This document shows, in pieces, positions 34,612 to 42,966 of a stretch of 64,000 bases of DNA. The notes beneath the pieces are model-generated. The model ran no database searches, was not told where the DNA came from, and worked only from the letters and a program-made list of their open reading frames with translations. Both the position numbers and the translations under genes were made by a program. The stretch is from the NCBI RefSeq assembly GCF_036014195.1, contig NZ_CP107918.1, positions 3,782,001 to 3,846,000 of the forward strand, given 5' to 3'. Position 1 is the first letter of the stretch. Each line of letters opens with the position of its first letter. The stretch comes from Streptomyces sp. NBC_00442 (GTDB lineage Bacteria > Actinomycetota > Actinomycetes > Streptomycetales > Streptomycetaceae).

Positions 34612-34625
34612 ACCGAACAATCGGT
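34612..34625. promoter_or_regulatory. TetR-type operator variant upstream of bkdA
   Basis: ACCGAACAATCGGT matches the paaN-paaH operator at 13 of 14 positions (CA in place of the central CG). It lies 66 bp from the bkdA start and 102 bp from bkdR. Confidence 0.55.
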
Positions 34626-34690
34626 AGGTGAGGGGCGTCACAGTCGCGCCCCCTCCTGGATGTCCGCTCCGCACAAGGAGGTGCATTGGC

Positions 34691-35815
34691 ATGACGGTCC
34701 AAGAGCTCCCCGGTGCCGCCGCATACCGGCCGGCCCCTCCACCTGCCTGGAGGCACCGCACCGACCCCGCCCCGCTCCTGCCGGACTCCGAGCCCTTCCG
34801 GGTCCTGGGCACGGGCGCCGAGCTCGACCGTGCGCTGATGCTGAAGCTGTACGCGGAGCTGGTCCGTGGCCGCCGCTACAACGCGCAGGCCACCGCGCTC
34901 ACCAAGCAGGGCCGTCTCGCCGTGTACCCCTCGTCGACCGGTCAGGAGGCCTGCGAGGTCGCCGCCGCCCTCGCCCTGGAGGAGCGTGACTGGCTGTTCC
35001 CGAGCTACCGCGACACCCTCGCGGCCGTCGCCCGGGGCCTGGACCCGGTGCAGGCCCTGACGCTGCTGCGCGGCGACTGGCACACCGGCTACGACCCGCG
35101 CGAGCACCGCATCGCTCCGCTGTGCACCCCGCTGGCCACCCAGCTCCCGCACGCGGTGGGCCTCGCCCACGCGGCCCGCCTCAAGGGCGACGACGTGGTC
35201 GCGCTCGCCCTGGTGGGCGACGGCGGAACCAGCGAGGGCGACTTCCACGAAGCGCTGAACTTCGCGGCCGTGTGGCAGGCGCCGGTGGTCTTCCTGGTGC
35301 AGAACAACGGCTTCGCCATCTCCGTGCCGCTCGCCAAGCAGACCGCGGCCCCCTCCCTCGCCCACAAGGCCGTCGGTTACGGAATGCCGGGCCGCCTGGT
35401 GGACGGCAACGACGCGCCCGCGGTGCACCAGGTGCTCTCGGAGGCCATCGGCCGGGCCCGGCGCGGCGGCGGCCCCACCCTGATCGAGGCGGTCACGTAC
35501 CGGATGGAGGCGCACACCAACGCCGACGACGCGACGCGCTACCGCGGCTCCGCCGAGGTCGAGGCCTGGCGCGCACACGACCCGATCCGGATCCTGGAGG
35601 GCGAGCTGACGGCCCGCGGCATCCTCGACGAGGACGGCGTGCGTGCCGCGGCCGAGGCCGCCGAGGCCATGGCGGCGGCGCTGCGCGAGCGGATGAACGC
35701 CGAGCCGGTCCTCGACCCCATGGACCTCTTCACCGAGGTGTACGCCGAGCGGAACGGCCAACTGCGCGAGCAGGCCGCCCAGTTGCGCGCCGAGCTGGAA
35801 GCCGAGGCCCGCTGA
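34691..35815 (+). CDS. bkdA: Branched-chain 2-oxo acid dehydrogenase E1 alpha subunit (first set)
   Basis: A 374-residue thiamine-diphosphate-dependent E1 alpha. The TPP/Mg motif runs from GDGGTSEGDF to NNGFAIS (GDG...NN spacing typical), with the phosphorylation-loop-like RYRGSAEVEAW. It decarboxylates branched-chain 2-oxo acids with BkdB. ATG at 34691 is preceded by AAGGAGGTGC. It overlaps bkdB by one base (TGATG). A paralogous set lies at 50850. Confidence 0.93.
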   Translation: MTVQELPGAAAYRPAPPPAWRHRTDPAPLLPDSEPFRVLGTGAELDRALMLKLYAELVRGRRYNAQATALTKQGRLAVYPSSTGQEACEVAAALALEERDWLFPSYRDTLAAVARGLDPVQALTLLRGDWHTGYDPREHRIAPLCTPLATQLPHAVGLAHAARLKGDDVVALALVGDGGTSEGDFHEALNFAAVWQAPVVFLVQNNGFAISVPLAKQTAAPSLAHKAVGYGMPGRLVDGNDAPAVHQVLSEAIGRARRGGGPTLIEAVTYRMEAHTNADDATRYRGSAEVEAWRAHDPIRILEGELTARGILDEDGVRAAAEAAEAMAAALRERMNAEPVLDPMDLFTEVYAERNGQLREQAAQLRAELEAEAR

Positions 35816-36846
35816 TGGCCACCGCCACCGACCGCACGGCCGGCCGGAGGACCGCCGGGAAACCCGCCACCATGGCGCAGGCGCTGCAGCGCGCGATGCG
35901 CGACGCCATGGCCGAGGACCCCACCGTGCACGTCCTCGGGGAGGACGTCGGCACCCTGGGCGGGGTCTTCCGGGTCACCGACGGGCTGGCCAAGGAGTTC
36001 GGTGAGGACCGCTGCACCGACACCCCGCTCGCCGAGGCCGGAATCCTGGGCACGGCCGTCGGCATGGCGATGTACGGGCTGCGGCCGGTCGTCGAGATGC
36101 AGTTCGACGCCTTCGCCTACCCGGCCTTCGAGCAGCTCATCAGCCACGTCGCGAAGATGCGCAACCGCACCCGCGGCGCGATGACGATGCCGCTGGTGGT
36201 GCGGGTGCCCTACGGCGGCGGCATCGGTGGCGTGGAGCACCACAGCGATTCCAGCGAGGCCTACTACATGGCCACGCCCGGCCTCCAGGTCGTCACCCCC
36301 TCCACCGTGGAGGACGCGTACGGGATGCTGAGGGCGGCCATCGCCTCGGACGACCCGGTCGTCTTCCTCGAACCCAAGCGGCTGTACTGGTCGAAGTCCG
36401 ACTGGTCCCCCGACGACCCGGCGCCGGTGGAGCCCATCGGCAAGGCCGCCGTGCGGCGCACCGGGACGAGCGCCACGCTCATCACGTACGGGCCGTCCGT
36501 GCCCGTGTGCCTGGAGGCGGCCGAGGCGGCCCGCGAAGAGGGCTGGGACCTCGAAGTCGTCGACCTGCGCTCGCTGGTCCCGTTCGACGACGAGACGGTG
36601 TGCGCTTCGGTGCGCCGCACCGGGCGCGCCGTGGTGGTCCACGAGTCGGCGGGCTTCGGCGGCCCCGGCGGCGAGATAGCGGCCCGGATCACCGAGCGCT
36701 GCTTCCACCACCTGGAGGCTCCCGTGCTGCGGGTCGCCGGCTTCGACATTCCCTATCCGCCGCCGATGCTGGAGAAGCACCATCTGCCCGGGGTCGACCG
36801 GGTGCTCGACGCGGTGGCACGGCTGCAGTGGGAGGCGGGGCACTGA
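35815..36846 (+). CDS. bkdB: Branched-chain 2-oxo acid dehydrogenase E1 beta subunit (first set)
   Basis: A 343-residue E1 beta with the transketolase-like fold: LGEDVGTLGGVFRVTDGL, FGEDRCTDTPLAEAGILGTAVGMA (cofactor and subunit contacts) and RVPYGGGIGGVEHHSDS. It overlaps bkdA by one base and bkdC by one base, giving strict coupling of the three subunits. Confidence 0.94.
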   Translation: MATATDRTAGRRTAGKPATMAQALQRAMRDAMAEDPTVHVLGEDVGTLGGVFRVTDGLAKEFGEDRCTDTPLAEAGILGTAVGMAMYGLRPVVEMQFDAFAYPAFEQLISHVAKMRNRTRGAMTMPLVVRVPYGGGIGGVEHHSDSSEAYYMATPGLQVVTPSTVEDAYGMLRAAIASDDPVVFLEPKRLYWSKSDWSPDDPAPVEPIGKAAVRRTGTSATLITYGPSVPVCLEAAEAAREEGWDLEVVDLRSLVPFDDETVCASVRRTGRAVVVHESAGFGGPGGEIAARITERCFHHLEAPVLRVAGFDIPYPPPMLEKHHLPGVDRVLDAVARLQWEAGH

Positions 36847-38321
36847 TGCCGAAGGTCCTGGAGTTCAAGCTGCCCGACCTCGGGGAGGGGCTCACCGAGG
36901 CGGAGATCGTGCGCTGGCTCGTCGCGGTCGGCGACGTGGTGGCGGTGGACCAGCCGGTGGTCGAGGTGGAGACGGCCAAGGCGATGGTCGAGGTGCCCTG
37001 CCCCTACGGGGGAGTGGTCACCGCGCGCTTCGGCGAGGAGGGCACCGAACTGCCGGTCGGCTCGCCCCTGTTGACCGTGGCGGTCGGGCCCTCGCCGGCA
37101 GGGGACGCCGTCGAGGACCAGGCACGGGAGGACCAGGCACGGCAGGACCACCAGGCACGGGAGGCCGACGTACGGGAGGGCCGCGTACAGGAGGCCGCCG
37201 CGGACGCCGAGTCCTCCGAGTACTCGGGCAATGTGCTGGTCGGCTACGGGACGGGGGCGGCCACCGCCCGCCGCCGCGGCAGGATCAGGCCCGCCACGCC
37301 GTTCGCCGCCCCCGCGCCGGCGGCCGCCCCCGTCGCCCCGCAGGCGCCGGTCGAGACCCAGGTCCCCGCCGTGGCGCCCGCGAAGGCGTCGGGGCCGGTG
37401 CCGGTCATCTCGCCCCTGGTACGCAGGCTGGCCCGCGAACACGGCCTCGATCTGCGGGCGTTGCGGGGTACCGGTCGCGACGGGCTGATCCTGCGGGCCG
37501 ACGTGGAGTCGGCGATGAAGGCACCGGTGGCCTCCGCGCCCGAGGCCTCTCGGGCAGCCGTCCCCACGGGCGGCACGCCCGCGCCGGGCACGTCCGCGGC
37601 CGTCGCATCCGGGCGCGGTACGTCCACGGGCGGCGCCGAGCGGATCGCGCTGCGCGGCATCAGGGGAGCCGTCGCCGACAAGCTCAGCCGCAGCAGGACC
37701 GAAATCCCCGACGCCACCTGCTGGGTGGACGCCGACGCGACCGAGCTGATGGCGGCGCGCGCCGCCATGAACGCGGCAGGCGGCCCCAAGGTGTCCGTGC
37801 TCGCGCTGCTCGCCCGGATCTGCACGGCGGCCCTCGCCCGATTCCCCGAGCTCAACTCGACGGTCGACGTCGCGGCCCGCGAGATCGTGCGGCTGCCCGA
37901 GGTGCACCTGGGCTTCGCCGCCCAGACCGAGCGTGGCCTGGTCGTGCCGGTCGTCCGCGACGCCCACACCCGCGACGTCGACTCGCTCGGCGCCGAACTG
38001 GCCCGGCTCACCGAGGCGTCCCGCACGGGCACGCTGACCCCGGGCGAGCTGACCGGCGGCACCTTCACCCTCAACAACTACGGGGTCTTCGGGGTCGACG
38101 GCTCCACGCCGATCATCAACCACCCCGAGGCCGCGATGCTGGGCGTCGGCCGCATCATCCCCAAGCCCTGGGTGCACGAGGGGGAGCTCGCCGTGCGCCA
38201 GGTCGTGCAGCTCTCCCTCACCTTCGACCACCGGGTGTGCGACGGCGGCACGGCGGGCGGCTTCCTGCGCTACGTCGCGGACTGCGTGGAACACCCGGTG
38301 GTGCTCCTGCGCACCTTGTGA
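36846..38321 (+). CDS. bkdC: Branched-chain 2-oxo acid dehydrogenase E2, acyltransferase (first set)
   Basis: A 491-residue lipoate acyltransferase. The lipoyl domain (1-78) carries the modified Lys45 (VETAKAMVE); then a repetitive insert with DQAREDQARQDH-like units; an E3-binding domain (VRRLAREHGLDLRALRGTG); and the catalytic domain with DHRVCDGG near the C-terminus, where the second residue of the usual HRVVDG is cysteine. It is the last gene of the operon; no E3 (lpd) is in the window. The insert is unusual compared with the second set. Confidence 0.93.
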   Translation: MPKVLEFKLPDLGEGLTEAEIVRWLVAVGDVVAVDQPVVEVETAKAMVEVPCPYGGVVTARFGEEGTELPVGSPLLTVAVGPSPAGDAVEDQAREDQARQDHQAREADVREGRVQEAAADAESSEYSGNVLVGYGTGAATARRRGRIRPATPFAAPAPAAAPVAPQAPVETQVPAVAPAKASGPVPVISPLVRRLAREHGLDLRALRGTGRDGLILRADVESAMKAPVASAPEASRAAVPTGGTPAPGTSAAVASGRGTSTGGAERIALRGIRGAVADKLSRSRTEIPDATCWVDADATELMAARAAMNAAGGPKVSVLALLARICTAALARFPELNSTVDVAAREIVRLPEVHLGFAAQTERGLVVPVVRDAHTRDVDSLGAELARLTEASRTGTLTPGELTGGTFTLNNYGVFGVDGSTPIINHPEAAMLGVGRIIPKPWVHEGELAVRQVVQLSLTFDHRVCDGGTAGGFLRYVADCVEHPVVLLRTL

Positions 38322-38390
38322 CGAACGTCCCCGCCGACTCGGGACGTTCACGGGGGTAGCCGTGATCGTGCGGCGGCCCATACTCGGAAG

Positions 38391-39359
38391 ATGACCGCGT
38401 ATGACGCCGCAGGACCCGCGCGGGACGCCGCCGGCAGCACGCAGGAAAACGCGAACCCGGCCTACGGCACCGGTGGCCCGGGGTTCGACGCCGCGCACAC
38501 GGACTACGACGCCGTGGTGCTCGCCGGGGGCGCGGCCAAGCGGCTCGGCGGCGCCGACAAGCCGGGGCTCAGCGTGGGCGGCCGGTCCCTGCTCGACCGG
38601 GTGCTCACCGCCTGCGCCGGCGCCACGAACACCGTCGTGGTGGGCGGCAGGCGCGACACCGCGAGGCCGGTGACGTGGGCGCGTGAGGAGCCGGCCGGCG
38701 GCGGGCCGCTGGCCGCACTCGACGCCGGAGTGCGGCACACGTCGGCGGGGAGCGTGCTCGTGCTCTCGGCCGATCTGCCGTTCCTCGCCGCGCCGACCGT
38801 CCAGGCACTGCTCGCCGAGGTCCGCCGCACGGGCCGCGACGCCGCGCTGTGCACCGACGCCGATGGCCGTGACCAGCCGCTGGTCGCCGTCTACCGCGCC
38901 GGACCGCTCCGCCGCGAGCTGGCGTCGATCGCCGCCGAACACGGCTCGCTCGCCGGACTGCCGCTGCGGCGGCTGACCCGCCGGCTCGACCTCACCCGCG
39001 TCACCGGGGACCCTCTCGCCTCGTTCGACTGCGACACCTGGGAGGACCTCGCCTCCGCGCGCGCCAGGATCAGGGACCATGGGGGCGTGCTGGACGAATG
39101 GATCACCGCAGTCAAGGACGAGCTCGGCATCGAACTGGACGTCGACACCGGCGTCCTGCTCGACCTGGCCAGGGACGCCGCCCACGGCGTGGCCCGGCCC
39201 GCCGCCCCCCTCACCACCTTCCTGGTGGGCTACGCGGCCGCCAAGGCGGGAGGCGAGGGCAAGGACGTGGCGGACGCGGCACGCCGGGCGGCCGCGCTCG
39301 CCAACCGCTGGGCGGCCGAGGCCGAGGCCTCCGACGGCCCGAAGAACGACGCCGGATGA
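38391..39359 (+). CDS. MobA-like nucleotidyltransferase fused to DUF6457
   Basis: A 322-residue protein. Residues 38-215 are a MobA-like molybdenum cofactor guanylyltransferase domain with the nucleotide loop VVLAGGAAKRLGGADKPGL and ADLPFL. The C-terminal 90 residues, separated by a short link, are a DUF6457 helical module (DEWITAVKDELGIELDVDTG...PLTTFLVGYAAAKAG). The start of the molybdopterin transferase gene overlaps its stop by 4 bp (ATGA), so it belongs to a molybdopterin operon. The role of the DUF6457 module is unknown. Confidence 0.88.
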   Translation: MTAYDAAGPARDAAGSTQENANPAYGTGGPGFDAAHTDYDAVVLAGGAAKRLGGADKPGLSVGGRSLLDRVLTACAGATNTVVVGGRRDTARPVTWAREEPAGGGPLAALDAGVRHTSAGSVLVLSADLPFLAAPTVQALLAEVRRTGRDAALCTDADGRDQPLVAVYRAGPLRRELASIAAEHGSLAGLPLRRLTRRLDLTRVTGDPLASFDCDTWEDLASARARIRDHGGVLDEWITAVKDELGIELDVDTGVLLDLARDAAHGVARPAAPLTTFLVGYAAAKAGGEGKDVADAARRAAALANRWAAEAEASDGPKNDAG

Positions 39360-40774
39360 CCGCCCGGACCCCGGCGGCCGACGACGGGTCCGACGAGGCC
39401 CTCGCCCTGCTGCGCGACACCGGTCCCGCCGTCCCGCGGCGCAAGGCCGGACCCCCGGGCCAGGACCGGGCGGAGCCCGTGCACCGCGACAGCGGCGGGA
39501 ACGCGTCGGCGAAGCCGGGATCCGGCGCCTCCTCCAAGCCTCACCGCAGTTCCGCCCCCGCGCCCCACCGGCGTGCGTCGTCCTGGGCCGACGCACGGGC
39601 CGTGGCCGCACGGGCGGGCCGTTCCGCGCCGCCGCGCGCCCATCGGGTTCCGCTGGAACAGGCCCTGGGCGAGACCCTCACCGGGCCGCTCACCGCGCTC
39701 ACCGATCTGCCCTCCTTCGACACCTCCGCCATGGACGGCTGGGCGGTCGCGGGGCCGGGGCCCTGGACGGTCCAGGACGGCGGCGTCCTCGCCGGTCACG
39801 CCGTGCCCGGCCCGCTCGGCGACGGGGACGCGGTACGCATCGCCACCGGGGCCCGCATCCCGGGCGGCGCCACCGCGGTGATCCGCAGCGAACACGCCCG
39901 CTTCGACGAGGCGCGCACCCTGCTCCAGGCCGACCGCGTGGTGCTGCACGGCCAGGACATCCGCCCGCGCGGCCAGGAGTGCCGCTCGGGAGACGCCCTG
40001 CTGCCCGCCACCGCCCTGGTCACCCCGGCCGTGCTCGGCCTGGCCGCGGCAGCCGGATACGACGAGCTGGCCACGGTGCCGAGACCACGCGTCGAGGTTC
40101 TCGTCCTGGGCGACGAGCTGCTCACCCAGGGCCTCCCCCATGACGGTCTGATCCGGGACGCGCTCGGCCCCATGCTCGGGGTCTGGCTCAGGGCGCTCGG
40201 CGCGGACGTCATCGCGACCCGACGGCTGAAGGACGACGCGGGCTCGCTGCTCGCCGCGGTCACCGCCTCCTCGGCCGATCTCGTGATCACGACGGGCGGG
40301 ACCGCGGCGGGGCCCGTCGACCACGTCCACCCGGTGCTGCACAAGGCCGGTGCCGAGCTCCTGGTCGACGGGGTCGCCGTGCGGCCGGGGCACCCGATGC
40401 TGCTGGCGCAGATCGGAGTGGGCAAGCACCTGGTCGGCCTGCCCGGCAATCCGCTGGCCGCGGTCTCCGGGCTCCTCACCCTGGCCGAGCCGCTGCTGCG
40501 TGAACTCGCGCACCGGGCGCGCCCGGTGACGTACACCGCGCCGCTGCGCAACGCGGTGCAGGGGCACCCGCACGACACCCGGCTCGTCCCCGTGGTGCAC
40601 CGCGCGGAACGGGTCCTGCCCCTGCACTACAACGGCCCGGCCATGCTGCGCGGGGTCGCGGCGGCCGACGGACTCGCGGTGGTGCCCCCCGGTGGGGCGC
40701 GCGAGGACCAGGAGGTCGAGATCCTCGATCTGCCGTGGGCACACGCCGGCTCGGGCGACGGGTGTTTCACGTGA
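39356..40774 (+). CDS. moeA: MoeA-like molybdopterin molybdotransferase
   Basis: A 472-residue MoeA-type protein that inserts molybdate into molybdopterin. The FDTSAMDGWAV motif, ITTGGTAAGPVDHVHP (usually TGGVSxGxxD) and LPGNPLAAVSGL are in the expected order; a long Pro/Ser/Ala-rich head (about 70 residues) and the altered TGG loop make it a divergent copy. The gene overlaps the MobA fusion by 4 bp. Its stop codon lies inside a parS site. Confidence 0.88.
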   Translation: MTARTPAADDGSDEALALLRDTGPAVPRRKAGPPGQDRAEPVHRDSGGNASAKPGSGASSKPHRSSAPAPHRRASSWADARAVAARAGRSAPPRAHRVPLEQALGETLTGPLTALTDLPSFDTSAMDGWAVAGPGPWTVQDGGVLAGHAVPGPLGDGDAVRIATGARIPGGATAVIRSEHARFDEARTLLQADRVVLHGQDIRPRGQECRSGDALLPATALVTPAVLGLAAAAGYDELATVPRPRVEVLVLGDELLTQGLPHDGLIRDALGPMLGVWLRALGADVIATRRLKDDAGSLLAAVTASSADLVITTGGTAAGPVDHVHPVLHKAGAELLVDGVAVRPGHPMLLAQIGVGKHLVGLPGNPLAAVSGLLTLAEPLLRELAHRARPVTYTAPLRNAVQGHPHDTRLVPVVHRAERVLPLHYNGPAMLRGVAAADGLAVVPPGGAREDQEVEILDLPWAHAGSGDGCFT

Positions 40775-41850
40775 AACTGCCCGGCCACGACGCGATGGCA
40801 CGGCAGGCGGGGGAACACCTGATCACCCGGCGGGTGCAGCTGCCCCGTCGTGTCGTCGACCGGCCCTTGCGGCAGGTCGCGAAGCGGCTCCTCATGGCGC
40901 TCGCCGTGCTGACACTGACGACGCTCATCGTCTGGATCGACCGCGGCGGCTACCACGACAACGCCAACGGCAAGGTCGACTTCCTCGACGCCGTCTACTA
41001 CGCCACCGTCACCCTCTCCACGACGGGTTACGGCGACATCGTGCCCTACAGCGACAGCGCACGGCTCACCAACATCCTGCTGGTGACACCGTTGCGCGTG
41101 CTGTTCCTGATCATCCTCGTCGGAACCACTCTCGAAGTCCTCACCGAACGGACCCGCGAAGAGTGGCGGCTCAACCGCTGGAAGGCCCAATTGCGCGAGC
41201 ACACCGTCGTCGTCGGCTTCGGGACGAAGGGCCGTTCGGCGATCCAGACCCTGTGCGCGAGGGGACTGAACAAGGAACAGGTCGTCGTCGTGGACCCGAG
41301 CGCGAAAGTGATCGAGGCCGCCAACGCCGAGGGGTTCGCCGGCGTCCTCGGCGACGCCACACGCAGCGACGTGCTGTTGCGCGCCGAGTTGCAGAGGGCA
41401 CGCCAGATCGTCATCGCCACCCAGCGCGACGACACCGCGGTCCTCGTCACGCTGACCGCCCGCCAGCTCAACCGGAGCGCCAAGATCGTCGCGGCGGTAC
41501 GGGAGGAGGAGAACGCGCCGCTCCTGCGTCAGTCCGGCGCGGACGCCGTCATCACCAGCGCCAGCGCGGCCGGCCGCCTCCTCGGCCTGTCCGTGCTCAG
41601 CCCGAGCGCCGGCACCGTGATGGAGGACCTGATCCAGCAGGGCAGCGGGCTCGACATGGTGGAGCGGCCGGTACGCAAGAGCGAGGTCGGACGCGGCGTG
41701 CGGGAGACCCACGACCTGGTGGTGAGCGTGGTGCGAGGGCACCGGCTGCTGGCGTACGACGACGCCAAGGCGAGCCCGCTCCAGCTGACGGACCGGCTCA
41801 TCACGATCGTACGAGCCGGTGGCGCGCCGGGAGAGGGTCGGCCGGAGTAG
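40762..41850 (+). CDS. Potassium channel with RCK/TrkA-N domain
   Basis: A 362-residue two-span ion channel. TM1 (about 43-63), the pore loop with selectivity filter TTGYGD (LSTTGYGDIVP) and TM2 are followed by a TrkA-N/RCK Rossmann domain (VVVGFGTKGRSAI) and a C-terminal regulatory part. The GTG at 40762 lies 12 bp before the upstream stop, and the first codons (VFHVKL) are read through the parS site; GTG 40735 is an alternative. Its overlap with moeA may be incidental to molybdenum metabolism. Confidence 0.88.
   Translation: MFHVKLPGHDAMARQAGEHLITRRVQLPRRVVDRPLRQVAKRLLMALAVLTLTTLIVWIDRGGYHDNANGKVDFLDAVYYATVTLSTTGYGDIVPYSDSARLTNILLVTPLRVLFLIILVGTTLEVLTERTREEWRLNRWKAQLREHTVVVGFGTKGRSAIQTLCARGLNKEQVVVVDPSAKVIEAANAEGFAGVLGDATRSDVLLRAELQRARQIVIATQRDDTAVLVTLTARQLNRSAKIVAAVREEENAPLLRQSGADAVITSASAAGRLLGLSVLSPSAGTVMEDLIQQGSGLDMVERPVRKSEVGRGVRETHDLVVSVVRGHRLLAYDDAKASPLQLTDRLITIVRAGGAPGEGRPE
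40764..40777. other. parS centromere site across the moeA stop and K+ channel start
   Basis: GTTTCACGTGAAAC is read in two overlapping frames: it ends moeA (Cys-Phe-Thr-stop) and encodes Phe-His-Val-Lys near the start of the channel gene. Confidence 0.93.
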
Positions 41851-41860
41851 CGTCGCAGAC

Positions 41861-42838
41861 ATGTATGCGATCACGATTCCTGAGCCGGGCGGTCCCGAGG
41901 CACTGGTCTGGGCCGAGGTCCCCGATCCCGTACCGGGCGAGGGCGAGGTCCTCGTCGAGGTGGCCGCGGCCGCCGTCAACCGTGCCGATGTGCTCCAGCG
42001 GCAGGGCTTCTACAACCCGCCGCCCGGCGCTTCCCCCTACCCGGGCCTGGAATGTTCCGGGCGGATCGTGGCGCTGGGGTCCGGGGTGTCCGGGTGGAGC
42101 GTCGGCGACGAGGTGTGCGCCCTGCTGAGCGGCGGCGGCTACGCCCAGCGGGTGGCCGTGCCGACGGGGCAGCTGCTGCCCGTGCCCGAGGGCGTGGGGC
42201 TGACCGAGGCGGCGGCCCTGCCCGAGGTCGTCTGCACCGTGTGGTCCAACGTGTTCATGGTGTCCCACCTGCGGCCCGGTGAGACGCTTCTGGTGCACGG
42301 CGGATCGAGCGGGATCGGCACGATGGCCATCCAGCTCGGCAAGGCGATCGGGGCCACGGTCGCGGTCACGGCGGGTGGCCGGACGAAGCTGGAGCGCTGC
42401 GCGGAGCTGGGCGCGGACATCCTGATCGACTACCGCGAACAGGACTTCGTGGACGAGGTGTTGAAGGCCACCGACGGCGTCGGCGCCGATGTCATCCTCG
42501 ACATCATGGGTGCCAAGTACCTGGAGCGGAACGTGCGGGCGCTCGCCGTCAACGGACGGCTCGCGGTGATCGGGCTCCAGGGCGGCGCCAAGGGCGAGCT
42601 GAACCTGGGCGCGCTGCTCACCAAGCGGGCCGCGGTCACCGCCACGTCGCTGCGCGGGCGGCCCGCGTCGGAGAAGGCGGCGATCGTGGCGGCGGTGCGT
42701 GAACACGTGTGGCCGCTCATCGCCGACGGCGGCGTTCGGCCCGTGGTGGACCGCACGGTGCCGCTGGCGGACGCGGCCGAGGGCCACCGGGTGCTCGAAT
42801 CGTCCCAGCACATCGGCAAGGTCCTGCTGACGGCCTGA
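41861..42838 (+). CDS. Zinc-independent NAD(P)H:quinone oxidoreductase
   Basis: A 325-residue MDR-superfamily protein of the quinone oxidoreductase/PIG3 type. It lacks the catalytic-zinc cysteine set; it has a VNRADVLQRQGFYNPPPG substrate loop, the LVHGGSSGIGTMAIQLGK nucleotide site and a LPEVVCTVWSNVF segment typical of this branch. It reduces quinones or enones at the expense of NADPH. A strong hairpin follows. Confidence 0.93.
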   Translation: MYAITIPEPGGPEALVWAEVPDPVPGEGEVLVEVAAAAVNRADVLQRQGFYNPPPGASPYPGLECSGRIVALGSGVSGWSVGDEVCALLSGGGYAQRVAVPTGQLLPVPEGVGLTEAAALPEVVCTVWSNVFMVSHLRPGETLLVHGGSSGIGTMAIQLGKAIGATVAVTAGGRTKLERCAELGADILIDYREQDFVDEVLKATDGVGADVILDIMGAKYLERNVRALAVNGRLAVIGLQGGAKGELNLGALLTKRAAVTATSLRGRPASEKAAIVAAVREHVWPLIADGGVRPVVDRTVPLADAAEGHRVLESSQHIGKVLLTA

Positions 42839-42847
42839 CCTGACGTG

Positions 42848-42882
42848 CCGAAGGGGGCGCCGGAAGCCGGCGCCCCCTTCGG
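42848..42882 (+). terminator. Terminator after the quinone oxidoreductase gene
   Basis: A perfect 16-bp inverted repeat (left arm CCGAAGGGGGCGCCGG) with a 3-nt loop starts 10 bp after the stop. It could also end the convergent bpa transcript. Confidence 0.8.
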
Positions 42883-42920
42883 ACCCGCTCGGGCGTACTC
42901 GATCCTGCTCGGGCCTGCTC

Positions 42921-42966
42921 GGTACGGACTACAGGTACGGACTACAGGTACGGCTACAGGTACGGG
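42921..42966. repeat. 13-bp tandem repeats overlapping the bpa stop
   Basis: GGTACGGACTACA occurs twice exactly and once with a 1-bp deletion, then a partial copy. The stop and last codons of bpa (GPYL-stop) are read from the third unit, so the functional C-terminal motif sits inside a slippage-prone repeat. Confidence 0.85.

Noticed and set aside
36753..39611. Long leftward reading frame opposite bkdC and the MobA fusion
   Set aside because: Antisense, Arg/Gly-rich, no motif; bkdC and the MobA fusion are well supported on the other strand.
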